Positions 16,703 to 24,720 of a DNA stretch of 41,331 nucleotides are shown piece after piece (positions within the stretch are counted from its first letter, which is position 1; each line of letters opens with the position of its first letter). Location: the NCBI GenBank assembly GCA_902782235.1, contig CACZML010000007.1, positions 1 through 41,331 on the forward strand, written 5' to 3'. This DNA is from Oscillospiraceae bacterium. GTDB lineage: Bacteria > Bacillota > Clostridia > Saccharofermentanales > Saccharofermentanaceae. The notes under the pieces are model-generated. The model saw only the letters and a program-made list of their open reading frames with translations, was not told the origin of the DNA and did no database searches. The position numbers were made by a program, and so were the translations under genes.

Positions 16703-17071
16703 TTACTTCTTCTTACCAGCAACTGTATGCTTCGGACCCTTACGTGTACGAGCATTAGTCTTTGTACGCTGGCCTCTTACAGGGAGTCCCAGTCTGTGGC
16801 GACGTCCGCGAAGGCAACCGATATCAGTAAGTCTCTTAATGTTGGACTGTACTTCTCTCTTGAGGTCACCCTCAACCTTGTAATTGTTCTCGATCTGGTC
16901 ACGGATCTTCGCAACCTCGTCCTCTGTCAAATCCTTGACGCGTGTATCGGGATTGATGCCTGTCTGGGCAATAATCTCGTCTGCACTTGTTCTTCCGATT
17001 CCGTAAATGTACGTAAGAGCGATTTCAATTCTCTTATCGTTAGGTAAATCTACGCCGGCTATACGAGCCAT
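16703..17071 (-). CDS. rpsM: Small ribosomal subunit protein uS13
   Basis: A 122-residue S13 with [25 protein letters not shown] start, [12 protein letters not shown] helix-turn, [28 protein letters not shown] and a basic tail. It lies at the 30S head and contacts 23S rRNA and tRNA. GGAGG (17081-17085) precedes the ATG. It is separated from rpmJ by an unusually long and structured 222-nt leader. Confidence 0.98.
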   Translation of the reverse strand: MARIAGVDLPNDKRIEIALTYIYGIGRTSADEIIAQTGINPDTRVKDLTEDEVAKIRDQIENNYKVEGDLKREVQSNIKRLTDIGCLRGRRHRLGLPVRGQRTKTNARTRKGPKHTVAGKKK

Positions 17072-17101
17072 TTAATGTACCTCCGTATTGGATAAAGTGG
17101 T

Positions 17102-17131
17102 ATTAATCTCTATTTGACACACGTAAGTCAA
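17102..17131 (-). promoter_or_regulatory. Possible internal promoter for rpsM
   Basis: TTGACT (17131-17126), an 18-nt spacer and ATTAAT (17107-17102) on the minus strand. The -35 matches 5 of 6, the -10 only 4 of 6. The -35 lies in a small hairpin (TTGAC/GTCAA), so this may be part of the leader RNA instead. Confidence 0.35.
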
Positions 17132-17203
17132 GGAACTCCGGGTTAGGGAGCAGCCGCCCTCTCGGTAACGGTGAGTAAATATGATTACTTCTTTTTTAAT
17201 AAT

Positions 17204-17290
17204 GCTTGTGCGGAATGGAGCTATTATTCCGCGGTCTTCTTCCTTACTGGCGTACGGGGCTAATTCCGCACATATGAAGACCCGTCAATT
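17204..17290 (-). ncRNA. Structured mRNA leader upstream of rpsM with pseudoknot potential
   Basis: Read on the minus strand, GGTCTTC (17282-17276) can pair with GAAGACC (17239-17233), and TGTGCGGAAT (17272-17263) with ATTCCGCACA (17216-17207). The arms interleave, giving an H-type pseudoknot of 7 and 10 bp. GCGGAAT (17232-17226) competes for the same ATTCCGC, giving an alternative hairpin. No U-run follows, so control would be translational or by pausing. The position at the head of rpsM-rpsK-rpsD matches the S4-binding leader of the E. coli alpha operon. This is structural inference by eye. Confidence 0.5.
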
Positions 17291-17293
17291 GTC

Positions 17294-17407
17294 TTAACCC
17301 TGTCTCTGCTTATGCTTAGGATCAGAACAAATGACCATTACCTTACCGTTGCGGCGAATGATCTTGCACTTTTCGCACATCGGCTTTACTGACGGTCGTA
17401 CTTTCAT
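17294..17407 (-). CDS. rpmJ: Large ribosomal subunit protein bL36
   Basis: A 37-residue L36: [15 protein letters not shown] is followed by [22 protein letters not shown]. The four zinc ligands C11, C14, C27 and H32 are all present, so this is the zinc-binding (C+) form. AGGAGG lies seven bases before the ATG. It has its own promoter and a 5' hairpin, and is separated from infA by a terminator, so the alpha-type operon starts here. Confidence 0.97.
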   Translation of the reverse strand: MKVRPSVKPMCEKCKIIRRNGKVMVICSDPKHKQRQG

Positions 17408-17450
17408 ATTAGTACCTCCTGTTGCTGATATTTTTCCACAACAAATACAG

Positions 17451-17465
17451 GCGCTCTTTGAGCGC
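17451..17465 (-). other. Hairpin at the 5' end of the rpmJ transcript
   Basis: GCGCTC (17451-17456) and GAGCGC (17460-17465) form a perfect 6-bp stem with a 3-nt loop. It starts about four bases after the predicted transcript start near 17469. Confidence 0.6.
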
Positions 17466-17475
17466 ATGCTGAACT

Positions 17476-17503
17476 ATTATAGCAGAATCGATACAGTTTT
17501 CAA
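17476..17503 (-). promoter_or_regulatory. Strong predicted promoter of the rpmJ-rpsM-rpsK-rpsD-rpoA-rplQ operon
   Basis: TTGAAA (17503-17498), a 16-nt spacer and perfect TATAAT (17481-17476). The bases TGC directly before the -10 give an extended -10 (TGnTATAAT). It follows the infA terminator immediately. Confidence 0.8.
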
Positions 17504-17516
17504 CAAGAAATTTAAA

Positions 17517-17540
17517 GCACCCCGAAAATTTTCGAGGTGC
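17517..17540 (-). terminator. Terminator after infA
   Basis: A 24-nt palindrome with arms GCACCTCGAA and UUCGGGGUGC (one G-U pair) and an AAUU loop, followed on the minus strand by TTTAAATTTCTT. It lies 24 nt after the infA stop and separates secY-adk-map-infA from rpmJ. Confidence 0.7.
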
Positions 17541-17563
17541 CTGAAATTATCAGAAAATAAGGC

Positions 17564-17797
17564 TTATGCCTTCGGCTTCTTCTCGCCTCTCCAGGTGATT
17601 CTGCCGCGGGAAAGATCGTATGGCGAGATCTCCATTGTTACTTTGTCGCCCGGAAGAATCTTGATGTAATTCTGTCTAAGCTTTCCTGACAAATGAGCAA
17701 GAACAATGTGTCCGCTGTCGAGCTTTACCTTGAACATTGCATTGGGCAATGCTTCATCAACTACTCCCAGTACTTCAATAACATCTTCCTTCGCCAT
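17564..17797 (-). CDS. infA: Translation initiation factor IF-1
   Basis: A 77-residue OB-fold protein starting [13 protein letters not shown], with [30 protein letters not shown] and [10 protein letters not shown]. It blocks the ribosomal A site during initiation. The ATG overlaps the map stop by one base (TAATG), a coupling arrangement. Last gene of the secY-adk-map-infA unit. Confidence 0.97.
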   Translation of the reverse strand: MAKEDVIEVLGVVDEALPNAMFKVKLDSGHIVLAHLSGKLRQNYIKILPGDKVTMEISPYDLSRGRITWRGEKKPKA

Positions 17798-18567
17798 TAA
17801 AAACCCTCCTCATAGTCATAAGTTGTAAGGTACGGACCCTCATCCGTAATTAAAATCGTATTTTCATAGTGGCTGGCAGGCTTGCCATCCTGTGTAACTA
17901 TAGTCCACTGATCGCCCAGAAGTTCGATCTCGCGTGTACCCAATGTTATCATCGGTTCGATGCAGATTGCCATACCCTTTTTGAGCTTGTAGCCGTGACC
18001 CGGTCTTCCGTAGTTGGGAACATCAGGATCCTGGTGCATCGTTGTTCCGATTCCGTGACCTGTAAGTTCTCTTACTACTCCGTAGCCGAAACCTTCGCAG
18101 TATTCCTGGATTGCATGGCCGATATCACCTGTTCTCATTCCGACCTTTGCATATTCAAGGCCGATCCAGAAAGACTTCTCGGTACGCTCGACAAGATCTT
18201 TGACTTCGGGAGCTACCTCGCCGACCATGTATGTTCTGCATGCATCTGACTGGTATCCTTCAAGGACGGCGCCGACATCAACAGAGATAATATCGCCTTC
18301 CTGAAGCACCCTGGATTTTCTGGGGATTCCGTGAACGACCTCATCGTTTACGGAAGCGCAGATCGTTCCGGGGAACGGCGGCTGGCCGTAATTAAGGAAC
18401 GAAGGGATTGCATCGTAGCTTCTGATGATGTCATAGCAGAGCTTGTCCACGTCGTGTGTTGTTACACCGGGCTTGATGTAATCTCTGCAGGCCTTGAAGA
18501 CATGCTGCAGGATCACTCCTGCTGCCTTCATCTTCTCAAATTCTTCGTTGGTAAGGATCTCTACCAT
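17797..18567 (-). CDS. map: Methionine aminopeptidase, type I
   Basis: A 256-residue metallopeptidase that removes the initiator methionine. All five metal ligands are present: D97, D108, H171, E204 and E235, in SVDVGA, SDACRTY, TGHGIG, IEPM and HYENT. The substrate-positioning VHGIP (78-82) is also intact. It has no N-terminal zinc or SH3-binding extension. It lies 18 nt after adk with AAGGTA as ribosome binding site. Standard neighbour of adk and infA in Firmicutes. Confidence 0.97.
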   Translation of the reverse strand: MVEILTNEEFEKMKAAGVILQHVFKACRDYIKPGVTTHDVDKLCYDIIRSYDAIPSFLNYGQPPFPGTICASVNDEVVHGIPRKSRVLQEGDIISVDVGAVLEGYQSDACRTYMVGEVAPEVKDLVERTEKSFWIGLEYAKVGMRTGDIGHAIQEYCEGFGYGVVRELTGHGIGTTMHQDPDVPNYGRPGHGYKLKKGMAICIEPMITLGTREIELLGDQWTIVTQDGKPASHYENTILITDEGPYLTTYDYEEGF

Positions 18568-18585
18568 TTATATACCTTTTTCTAA

Positions 18586-19239
18586 TTAGAGTCCGAGGTT
18601 CTTAAGTCCTGCTTCAATGGATTCGATGCAGGTCTTTGAGTCAACGTTGTTATTTCCCTCAACGATGATTCCTCTCTCGTTGTAGAAATCAATAAGAGGC
18701 TGAGTGTTGACTCTGTATGTCTCAAGTCTCTTAGCTACTGTCTCAGGGTTGTCGTCAGATCTCTGGATTACCTTGCCGCCGCAAACGTCGCATACGCCCT
18801 CAACCTTTGTGGGCATGTACTTTACGTTGAAGCTTGCACCGCACTTCTCGCAGACACGTCTTGTTGTAACTCTGTCCATGATGATCTCGTCATCACACTT
18901 TACATAGACAACTGCGTCGATCTTTGAGCCCTTTGCTGCGAGCATCTTGTCGAGTGCTTCAGCCTGAGCGATGTTTCTCGGGAATCCGTCAAGGATATAG
19001 CCCTTCTCACAGTCAGGGTTGTTAAGACGGTCTTCAACCATTCTGATTGTAACGTCATCAGGAACGAGAGCGCCCTTGTCGATGTAAGACTTTGCTTCGA
19101 TTCCGAGGGGAGTATTCTCTTTGATGTTGTATCTGAACAGATCGCCCGTAGAGATATGAGCAAGAGAATAGTTCTCTCTTAATACTGTTGCTGAGGTTCC
19201 CTTTCCGGAGCCGGGTGCACCTAAAATGATCAGATTCAT
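18586..19239 (-). CDS. adk: Adenylate kinase with zinc-binding LID
   Basis: A 217-residue long-form adenylate kinase (AMP + ATP to 2 ADP). The start chosen gives MNLIILGAPGSGKGT, with GGGAGG well placed; an in-frame ATG 93 nt upstream falls in the secY end. Walker A is 7-15, the AMP-binding DGFPRN is at 84-89, and the LID domain has four cysteines (C130, C133, C150, C153) that bind structural zinc as in Gram-positive enzymes. It follows secY by 13 nt. Confidence 0.97.
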   Translation of the reverse strand: MNLIILGAPGSGKGTSATVLRENYSLAHISTGDLFRYNIKENTPLGIEAKSYIDKGALVPDDVTIRMVEDRLNNPDCEKGYILDGFPRNIAQAEALDKMLAAKGSKIDAVVYVKCDDEIIMDRVTTRRVCEKCGASFNVKYMPTKVEGVCDVCGGKVIQRSDDNPETVAKRLETYRVNTQPLIDFYNERGIIVEGNNNVDSKTCIESIEAGLKNLGL

Positions 19240-19252
19240 ATTATTTCCTCCC

Positions 19253-20569
19253 TTACTTTTTGTTGTAGTTCTTGCTGCGCTTCTTATCTTTGCCTGCCTG
19301 CTTGAGCTTATCCTCTTCAGCCTTGAGTGCATTGTCGAGGAGTGTCTTCATTTCGATGAAGCCGCCGCCGATAAGGACAAGACCGATACCTGCAAAAGCA
19401 ATGCTTCTGAGGCCGGGAATGAAGCTTAATGCCAAAGGCAGAACGCATACGGCAATGAGATAGAAATTGTCAGCACTGTTGAGGTTGCTGTAAACATTCA
19501 TAAGATACTGTGATGTCGGCTTACCGGGCTTGATACCCTGGATATAGCCGCTGTTCTGCTTGATCTGGTTCGAGATATCGTAAGGATTGAACTGCATCAA
19601 TGCGAAAACGTATGTGAAGAAAACCAGGAAGATGATGAAGAAAGGAATGAAAGCGATGCTTGTGGGGAAGTCCCTTGCGCCGGCGAACCAGACATTGTCT
19701 GAACCGGGAGCGATCATTGTAAGGATCGAAGGAATGAACATGCATACTGTCATTGCATAGATAACAGGTGTGATGCCTGCCTGTGCAACCTTGAGCGGGA
19801 TAACCTGGTTCTGCATTCCGTACTGCTTCATTCCGACTGTTCTCTTCTGGAAGATGATCCTGATCTTCTTCTCACCCATGTTGATGAGGAGTGAGAGGAT
19901 AAGCATGCCGATTGCAAGAAGGATTCCCATGATCATGTAAACGAGTGCCCATACGATTCCGAGATCATATGCATTGAAGAAAGGCATAAGAAGATCGTGG
20001 GGAACATTGTGGATAATGCCTGCGAGAATGATGATCGTAAGACCGTTGCCGATACCCTTTGTGTTAAGGAGTTCTACACACCAGCCGCAGAAAGCGCTGC
20101 CGATGGCAACTGTAACACCGCAGATAACGATAGCGATCCAGAAGTTGATATTTGTAACGACCGTATCCTTCATGCCGAGGCAGTAAAGGACAGCGAAAAC
20201 GCCTGAACCGATGAGTGCTGCGATCCTTGTGTACTTAGCTACGAGCTTTGAGCCCTCATCACCTGACTGAACAAGATTTCTGAGCTTCGGAACAGCGAGT
20301 GTTACGATCTGCATGATGATGGAAGCTACGAGGAAAGGGAAAATACCAAGGCTTGTGATCGAAGCGTTTGTAAGAGCTCCGCATGAAAGAATGTCGATAA
20401 CGGTTCCGACGCTGCCCCACTCGTTAGTGATCTTTGCTGTTGCTGCAGCATGGCTAAGGCCGGGAATCGGGATGATAGTAAGAAGACAAAGGATGGAAAC
20501 TATGAGGAAGGTAAAGAGTATCTTCTTCTTAATCTCCGGTGTCTTCCAGCTCTCGCGCAATGTATCCAT
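19253..20569 (-). CDS. secY: Protein translocase subunit SecY
   Basis: A 438-residue channel protein with ten membrane helices. The start chosen gives MDTLRESWKTPEIKKKILF, with AAGGAG upstream; an alternative ATG 51 nt upstream is less likely. Typical segments are IPIPGLSH after TM1, the SLGIFPFLVASIIMQIV plug/TM2 region, GIGNGLTIIILAGI, and the cytosolic loop QYGMQNQVIPLKVAQAGITPVIY. The SecY motif of the C-terminal loop (QIKQNSGYIQGIKPGKPTSQYL) is also present. Upstream lies alr, not rplO, so the usual link to the spc ribosomal genes is missing. Confidence 0.97.
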   Translation of the reverse strand: MDTLRESWKTPEIKKKILFTFLIVSILCLLTIIPIPGLSHAAATAKITNEWGSVGTVIDILSCGALTNASITSLGIFPFLVASIIMQIVTLAVPKLRNLVQSGDEGSKLVAKYTRIAALIGSGVFAVLYCLGMKDTVVTNINFWIAIVICGVTVAIGSAFCGWCVELLNTKGIGNGLTIIILAGIIHNVPHDLLMPFFNAYDLGIVWALVYMIMGILLAIGMLILSLLINMGEKKIRIIFQKRTVGMKQYGMQNQVIPLKVAQAGITPVIYAMTVCMFIPSILTMIAPGSDNVWFAGARDFPTSIAFIPFFIIFLVFFTYVFALMQFNPYDISNQIKQNSGYIQGIKPGKPTSQYLMNVYSNLNSADNFYLIAVCVLPLALSFIPGLRSIAFAGIGLVLIGGGFIEMKTLLDNALKAEEDKLKQAGKDKKRSKNYNKK

Positions 20570-20608
20570 TAATAGGCATTCTCCTTGGTATAAAAATAAA
20601 GCGTAAGT

Positions 20609-20614
20609 ATTATA
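20609..20614 (-). promoter_or_regulatory. Predicted -10 box of the secY operon
   Basis: A perfect TATAAT on the minus strand, 40 nt before the secY ATG. A good -35 was not found; GTGAAA at about 17-nt spacing is the nearest candidate. A small GCGC/GCGC stem lies just upstream. The gap to alr (20570-20670) holds nothing else. Confidence 0.45.
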
Positions 20615-20670
20615 GCGCATCTCTGCGCTTATTTCACTAAATAATTATTTTTATAATATGGGAGAAAAAA

Positions 20671-21810
20671 TCAGCCTCCGACGTACAGTCTTCTGACTCT
20701 TTTGCCAACGTCGCAGGTGATTTCGTAATTAATCGTGCCTAAAGCATCAGCGAGTTCATCTGCCGATCTCTCGCTTCCGAACACAGTAACCTTATCGCCT
20801 ACCTTGGGTCTTGTCTCAAGATCTGTCGTGTCCACCATGCACATATCCATGCAGATATTGCCGATGATGGGGCACTTCTTTCCGCCGATAACGAGCTCGA
20901 AACCATTTGAGAGCCTTCTTGAAAGACCATCTGCATAACCGATTCCGACTGTGGTGACCTCCGTGGGACGAGAAGCTTCGAAATGTCTGCCGTAGCTTAT
21001 TGTTGTTCCGGCAGGAACAGTCTTGACGTGGATAACCTTTGCATACCAGTTCATGACAGGCTTAAGGTCGATATCAGTAACGGGCTTGGGGCATCCGGGC
21101 GGCATAAGGCCGTAGAGGATGATGCCTGCTCTTACGAGATCCAGATGCATCCCGGGGAATCTCAAAATTCCAGCGCTGTTGCAGATATGTCTCTTGGTAA
21201 AGTGAATGCCTCTTTTCGCCAGCTCTTCAATCTGGTTCATGAAACGGGCGAACTGAGCCTTCGTATATTCATCGTCATCAGTGTCAGCCACTGCGAAATG
21301 TGAGAAGACACCATACGGTTCAATGCCGGGAAGCGTGCAGGACTTAACGATCTCTTCTGTCTCAGATCCGTCAGTCTTAAAGCCTATTCTTCCCATGCCT
21401 GTATCAAGCTTAATGTGGATCTTGCATGTCTTGCCCTGGGAAAGAGCCTCATCAGACAATGCCTTTGCGATCTCATAAGAATATACCGACTGCTCAACGT
21501 CATATTTGACGGCATCACTGAATCTGACCGGATCTGTAAATCCCAGAGTCATCATGGGGACATCAATACCGTGCTTTCTGAGCTCAACAGCCTCATCGAT
21601 CGTGGCAAGACAGAGGCCAGCTGCACCTGAATCGATAAGAGTCTTAGCGATCTCGATAGCGCCATGGCCGTATGCATCGGCCTTAACAACAGCCAGTATT
21701 CCCGTACCTGGAGTCGTAGCTTTCTTGATCTCCTCGAAGTTATGCTTCAGCGCGTTAAGATCGATCTCAACGCATGAACGGTCGTAATTGCTGCTAAAAT
21801 TTTCAGTCAT
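20671..21810 (-). CDS. alr: Alanine racemase
   Basis: A 379-residue PLP enzyme that makes D-alanine for peptidoglycan. The start chosen gives [21 protein letters not shown]; it overlaps the nnrD stop by eight bases. A longer frame of 81 extra residues runs inside nnrD and is rejected. K43 in AVVKADAYGHG binds PLP. Y273 in TTISYGRHFEA is the second catalytic residue. HIKLDTGMGRIGF (132-144) and NICMDMCMVD near the C-terminus complete the fold. The nnrD-alr pairing is common in Clostridia. Confidence 0.96.
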   Translation of the reverse strand: MTENFSSNYDRSCVEIDLNALKHNFEEIKKATTPGTGILAVVKADAYGHGAIEIAKTLIDSGAAGLCLATIDEAVELRKHGIDVPMMTLGFTDPVRFSDAVKYDVEQSVYSYEIAKALSDEALSQGKTCKIHIKLDTGMGRIGFKTDGSETEEIVKSCTLPGIEPYGVFSHFAVADTDDDEYTKAQFARFMNQIEELAKRGIHFTKRHICNSAGILRFPGMHLDLVRAGIILYGLMPPGCPKPVTDIDLKPVMNWYAKVIHVKTVPAGTTISYGRHFEASRPTEVTTVGIGYADGLSRRLSNGFELVIGGKKCPIIGNICMDMCMVDTTDLETRPKVGDKVTVFGSERSADELADALGTINYEITCDVGKRVRRLYVGG

Positions 21811-22696
21811 CTTCACATCCCCATCCGGCATCCATATATGCACCGGGCAAGTAAACAATAAGATCTGCCGGAAGCATGGTTCTCGTGCCGACTTCGTCAG
21901 CTGCAGCTTTTCCAGCCTTTGAGTGGATAAACACGGCAGAGCAGGCTGCCTTGTAAGGCTCCATGCCCTGTGCAAGGAATCCTGTGATAAGTCCTGCAAG
22001 GACATCACCCGAACCGCCCTTTGCAAGTCCGCTGTTGGAAGCGTCATTAACATAGACAGAACCGTCAGGTACGGCGATCAGCGTTTTCGCGCTCTTAAGG
22101 ACCACAACCACGTTGTTGTCCTTTGCAAACTCTATAGCGAGCTCTTCAGCTCGATCTTCCACTTCAGACTTGGAAAGTCTTAATAATCTTGCAAACTCAC
22201 CTATGTGAGGAGTAATGACCGCAGGAGTTTTCCTTGCCTTGAGGCATTCTGCGATCCTTCCCCATTGATCGGGCTTGGATATAAGAGCTCCTGCGTCGAG
22301 AACCACATTATCAGCATTCTCGAGGAAACGGCAGATAAGAGCTTCAAGATCCTTCATATCCTGAGGGATTCCGGAGCCGATAAGAACAGCATTAGAAGAG
22401 CCGCAGAGCTCTTTTACCTTTCTTAAAAGCTCAGCTGTCTTTTGAGGTCTTAATGAGAGGAGAGCGCATGGCTCTGCAACTCTTATTGCATCTAGAGTCT
22501 TCTCTTCGGAGAAAACCTTAACGAGGCCTGCGCCTGAACGGAGAGCGGCACCTGTTGCCATTACGGCTGCGCCTGTCATGAATTCGGAGCCTGCACAGAT
22601 AAGCGCGGTTCCGAAAGTGTTCTTATGTCCGTCCTCAGGCCTTTGGGGTTCAAATCCTGATATAAGCTCTTTTGTAAGATCTGTCATCTCAGCCAT
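21803..22696 (-). CDS. nnrD: ADP-dependent NAD(P)H-hydrate dehydratase
   Basis: A 297-residue repair enzyme of the ribokinase-like fold that dehydrates the damaged hydrates NADHX and [15 protein letters not shown] (163-171) and the nucleotide/catalytic GGSGDVLAG (227-235) are diagnostic. The N-terminal epimerase domain (NnrE) that often precedes it in one chain is absent, so epimerisation must come from another gene or occur spontaneously. It overlaps metA by eight bases upstream and alr by eight bases downstream, so the three genes are translationally coupled. Confidence 0.93.
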   Translation of the reverse strand: MAEMTDLTKELISGFEPQRPEDGHKNTFGTALICAGSEFMTGAAVMATGAALRSGAGLVKVFSEEKTLDAIRVAEPCALLSLRPQKTAELLRKVKELCGSSNAVLIGSGIPQDMKDLEALICRFLENADNVVLDAGALISKPDQWGRIAECLKARKTPAVITPHIGEFARLLRLSKSEVEDRAEELAIEFAKDNNVVVVLKSAKTLIAVPDGSVYVNDASNSGLAKGGSGDVLAGLITGFLAQGMEPYKAACSAVFIHSKAGKAAADEVGTRTMLPADLIVYLPGAYMDAGWGCEDD

Positions 22697-23663
22697 TCTT
22701 CTCCAAATCCCTGTTAGGTTCGAGGTCTTCGTTCCTGATGCTCCTGATGAGGTTGATATCGAACGGAGTCTCCTGATATACGTAGTAGTTAAGCCAGTTC
22801 GTATACATCAGTGTCGCAGAGGATCTCCATCTTAAGAGAGGTCCCAGTGAAGGATCGTCGTTGATATAGTAATTCTTCGGAACGTCAACATCCTCAAGTC
22901 CCGCAGCGAGGTCTCTCTTATACTCCCTGTCCAGTGTATCCCTGTCATATTCGGAGTGACCCGTGATAAAGAACTGTCTGCCGTGAAGGTCAGATACTGC
23001 GTATATGCCGCATTCTTCAGACTCAGAGAGGATCCTTAAGTCGGATCTCTTCTCGACGTCTTCTCTTCTTATTTCCGTATAACGGGAATGAGGAACGTAG
23101 AAGATATCGTCAAAGCCTCTGAAGAGCTTAACCGGTCTTGACCATGTCATCGAGTGCTCGAAAACTCCGAAGACCTTCTTGTCCAGAACGATCTTCGGAA
23201 TACCGTAATGGTAGTAAAGGCCTGCAAACGCGCCCCAGCAGAGGTGGAGCGTGGAATAAACATGAGTCTTGCTCCATTCCATGATCTCGCAGAGCTCTGA
23301 CCAGTAATCGACTTCCTCGAACGGAAGCTTTTCGATAGGTGCGCCTGTGATGATCATGCCGTCAAAATACTCTTCAGATACCTCATCGAAAGTCTTGTAG
23401 AACTTCATGAGATGCTCAACCGGAGTATTCTTCGACTGGTGTGTCTTGGTAAACAGGAACTCGACATCGACCTGGATAGGAGAATTTGAAAGCGCTCTTA
23501 AGAGCTGTGTCTCCGTAGTCGCCTTGTCGGGCATGAGATTAAGGATCAGGATCCTGATAGGACGGATGTCCTGGGTAAGGGCCCTGTTCTCCTCCATAAC
23601 GAATATTCTTTCCTGTTCAAGTATGTGTCTTGCAGGAAGATTGTCTGCTATTCTGATAGGCAT
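22689..23663 (-). CDS. metAA: Homoserine O-acetyltransferase (MetA family, acetyl-CoA type)
   Basis: A 324-residue MetA-family enzyme that activates homoserine in methionine synthesis. C142 in [17 protein letters not shown] is the catalytic nucleophile. H236 and E238 in TGHSEYD complete the active site. Residue 111 is Glu ([15 protein letters not shown]); in this family Glu at this position is known to select acetyl-CoA while Gly gives succinyl-CoA. The chain is 15-20 residues longer than usual because of an acidic C-terminal tail. No SAM riboswitch or T-box was seen in the 26 nt upstream, so it is read from an upstream promoter. Confidence 0.93.
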   Translation of the reverse strand: MPIRIADNLPARHILEQERIFVMEENRALTQDIRPIRILILNLMPDKATTETQLLRALSNSPIQVDVEFLFTKTHQSKNTPVEHLMKFYKTFDEVSEEYFDGMIITGAPIEKLPFEEVDYWSELCEIMEWSKTHVYSTLHLCWGAFAGLYYHYGIPKIVLDKKVFGVFEHSMTWSRPVKLFRGFDDIFYVPHSRYTEIRREDVEKRSDLRILSESEECGIYAVSDLHGRQFFITGHSEYDRDTLDREYKRDLAAGLEDVDVPKNYYINDDPSLGPLLRWRSSATLMYTNWLNYYVYQETPFDINLIRSIRNEDLEPNRDLEKNG

Positions 23664-23689
23664 TTTATGCCTCCTTATCTGTTATTGCT

Positions 23690-24700
23690 TCAGGAACCGA
23701 TGAATTCGTTAAGGATCGATTCAGCGGGTACCTGTTCGGGGCTGATCACAGGAATCTTTCCTAAGTGCCCCATCAGTTTATTCGCCTTTACAAGTGCGGC
23801 AGAAAGATCTGCAAAAGGCTTGCCCGTAGGAGACTTCTCCATAAAGACTGACGGTTCGATCGAACCATTAAGAGCCTTATCCAAAGCTTCGCTGATGTCG
23901 CCCATAGCCATGGGTGCGACGATCAGGCTCTCGTAAGCCAGGAATGAATTGACGTGATAGTCGGCACTTGTAAGGTATTCTTCGTAATATTTCTCTTCGG
24001 ACTTCTGGATCATAGGCCAGTAATCGATCGTAGCAAGCGCATGAGCACTTCTGTGACGGTAGTCCCTGATTATTCTTCTTAAGAGTCTTATCTCGTTGCT
24101 GTCCATAAGCTTGGAATCACAGTAAACATTGCCGTAGGGCATGATGAATACCTTGGAACACTTCTCGGCGGGACATTCGCCGGAGATCCTGGGTGACAGT
24201 CCGTGAAGGCCTTCTACGACCAGAACGCCGTCATCGCCAAGACAGATGGCATTCGCGGGATCGCCTTCCATCTGCTTTCTGATGTTGAAATCAAAGAACG
24301 GGGGAACGACTGTCTCGCCGTCCAAAAGCGCCTTGATATCCCTCTGGATCCTCTCGACATCCAATGCGTCAATAGTCTCGAAGTCAGGCCTTCCCTCTTT
24401 GTCGCACTTAACATCCTTGATGTTGTAGTAGTCGTCGAGAGATAAATGAACGGCCTTTCTGCCTCTTTTATTGATCGTGTTGGAAAGTCTTAATGTGAAA
24501 GTCGTCTTGCCTGAGGATGTGGGGCCTGATACGAAGATAGCCCTCTTGTTTGTATCAGAGCAGATCTCATCGCAGATGGAATCGATCCTTCCCACGAAGC
24601 TTTTCTCTGATTCAGCGATAAAACGCGGAAGCCTTACGGCTCCGAGGGATTCCTCGAGCTCTTCAACTGTTATATCTATTCTGTCTCTAAGCTCTGCCAT
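23690..24700 (-). CDS. Uridine kinase-like nucleoside kinase
   Basis: A 336-residue P-loop kinase of the phosphoribulokinase/uridine kinase family. Walker A is GPTSSGKTT (59-67), SLDDYY (87-92) is the family base/substrate motif, and PPFFDF and VVEGLHGL follow as in uridine kinases. LMDSNEIRLLRRIIRDYRHR is typical of the Firmicute long nucleoside kinases, which usually carry an N-terminal TGS domain of about 200 residues. That domain is missing here. Substrate is uncertain. AAGGAGG precedes the ATG, and the gene is followed by metA with a 26-nt gap. Confidence 0.82.
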   Translation of the reverse strand: MAELRDRIDITVEELEESLGAVRLPRFIAESEKSFVGRIDSICDEICSDTNKRAIFVSGPTSSGKTTFTLRLSNTINKRGRKAVHLSLDDYYNIKDVKCDKEGRPDFETIDALDVERIQRDIKALLDGETVVPPFFDFNIRKQMEGDPANAICLGDDGVLVVEGLHGLSPRISGECPAEKCSKVFIMPYGNVYCDSKLMDSNEIRLLRRIIRDYRHRSAHALATIDYWPMIQKSEEKYYEEYLTSADYHVNSFLAYESLIVAPMAMGDISEALDKALNGSIEPSVFMEKSPTGKPFADLSAALVKANKLMGHLGKIPVISPEQVPAESILNEFIGS

Positions 24701-24720
24701 ATAGCCTCCTTAAGACCTTA

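Noticed and set aside
21811..22053. N-terminal extension of alanine racemase by 81 residues
   Set aside because: It lies inside nnrD in another frame, and the family start is at 21810.
23664..23689. SAM riboswitch or T-box ahead of metA
   Set aside because: Only 26 nt separate metA from the preceding gene, too short for either.
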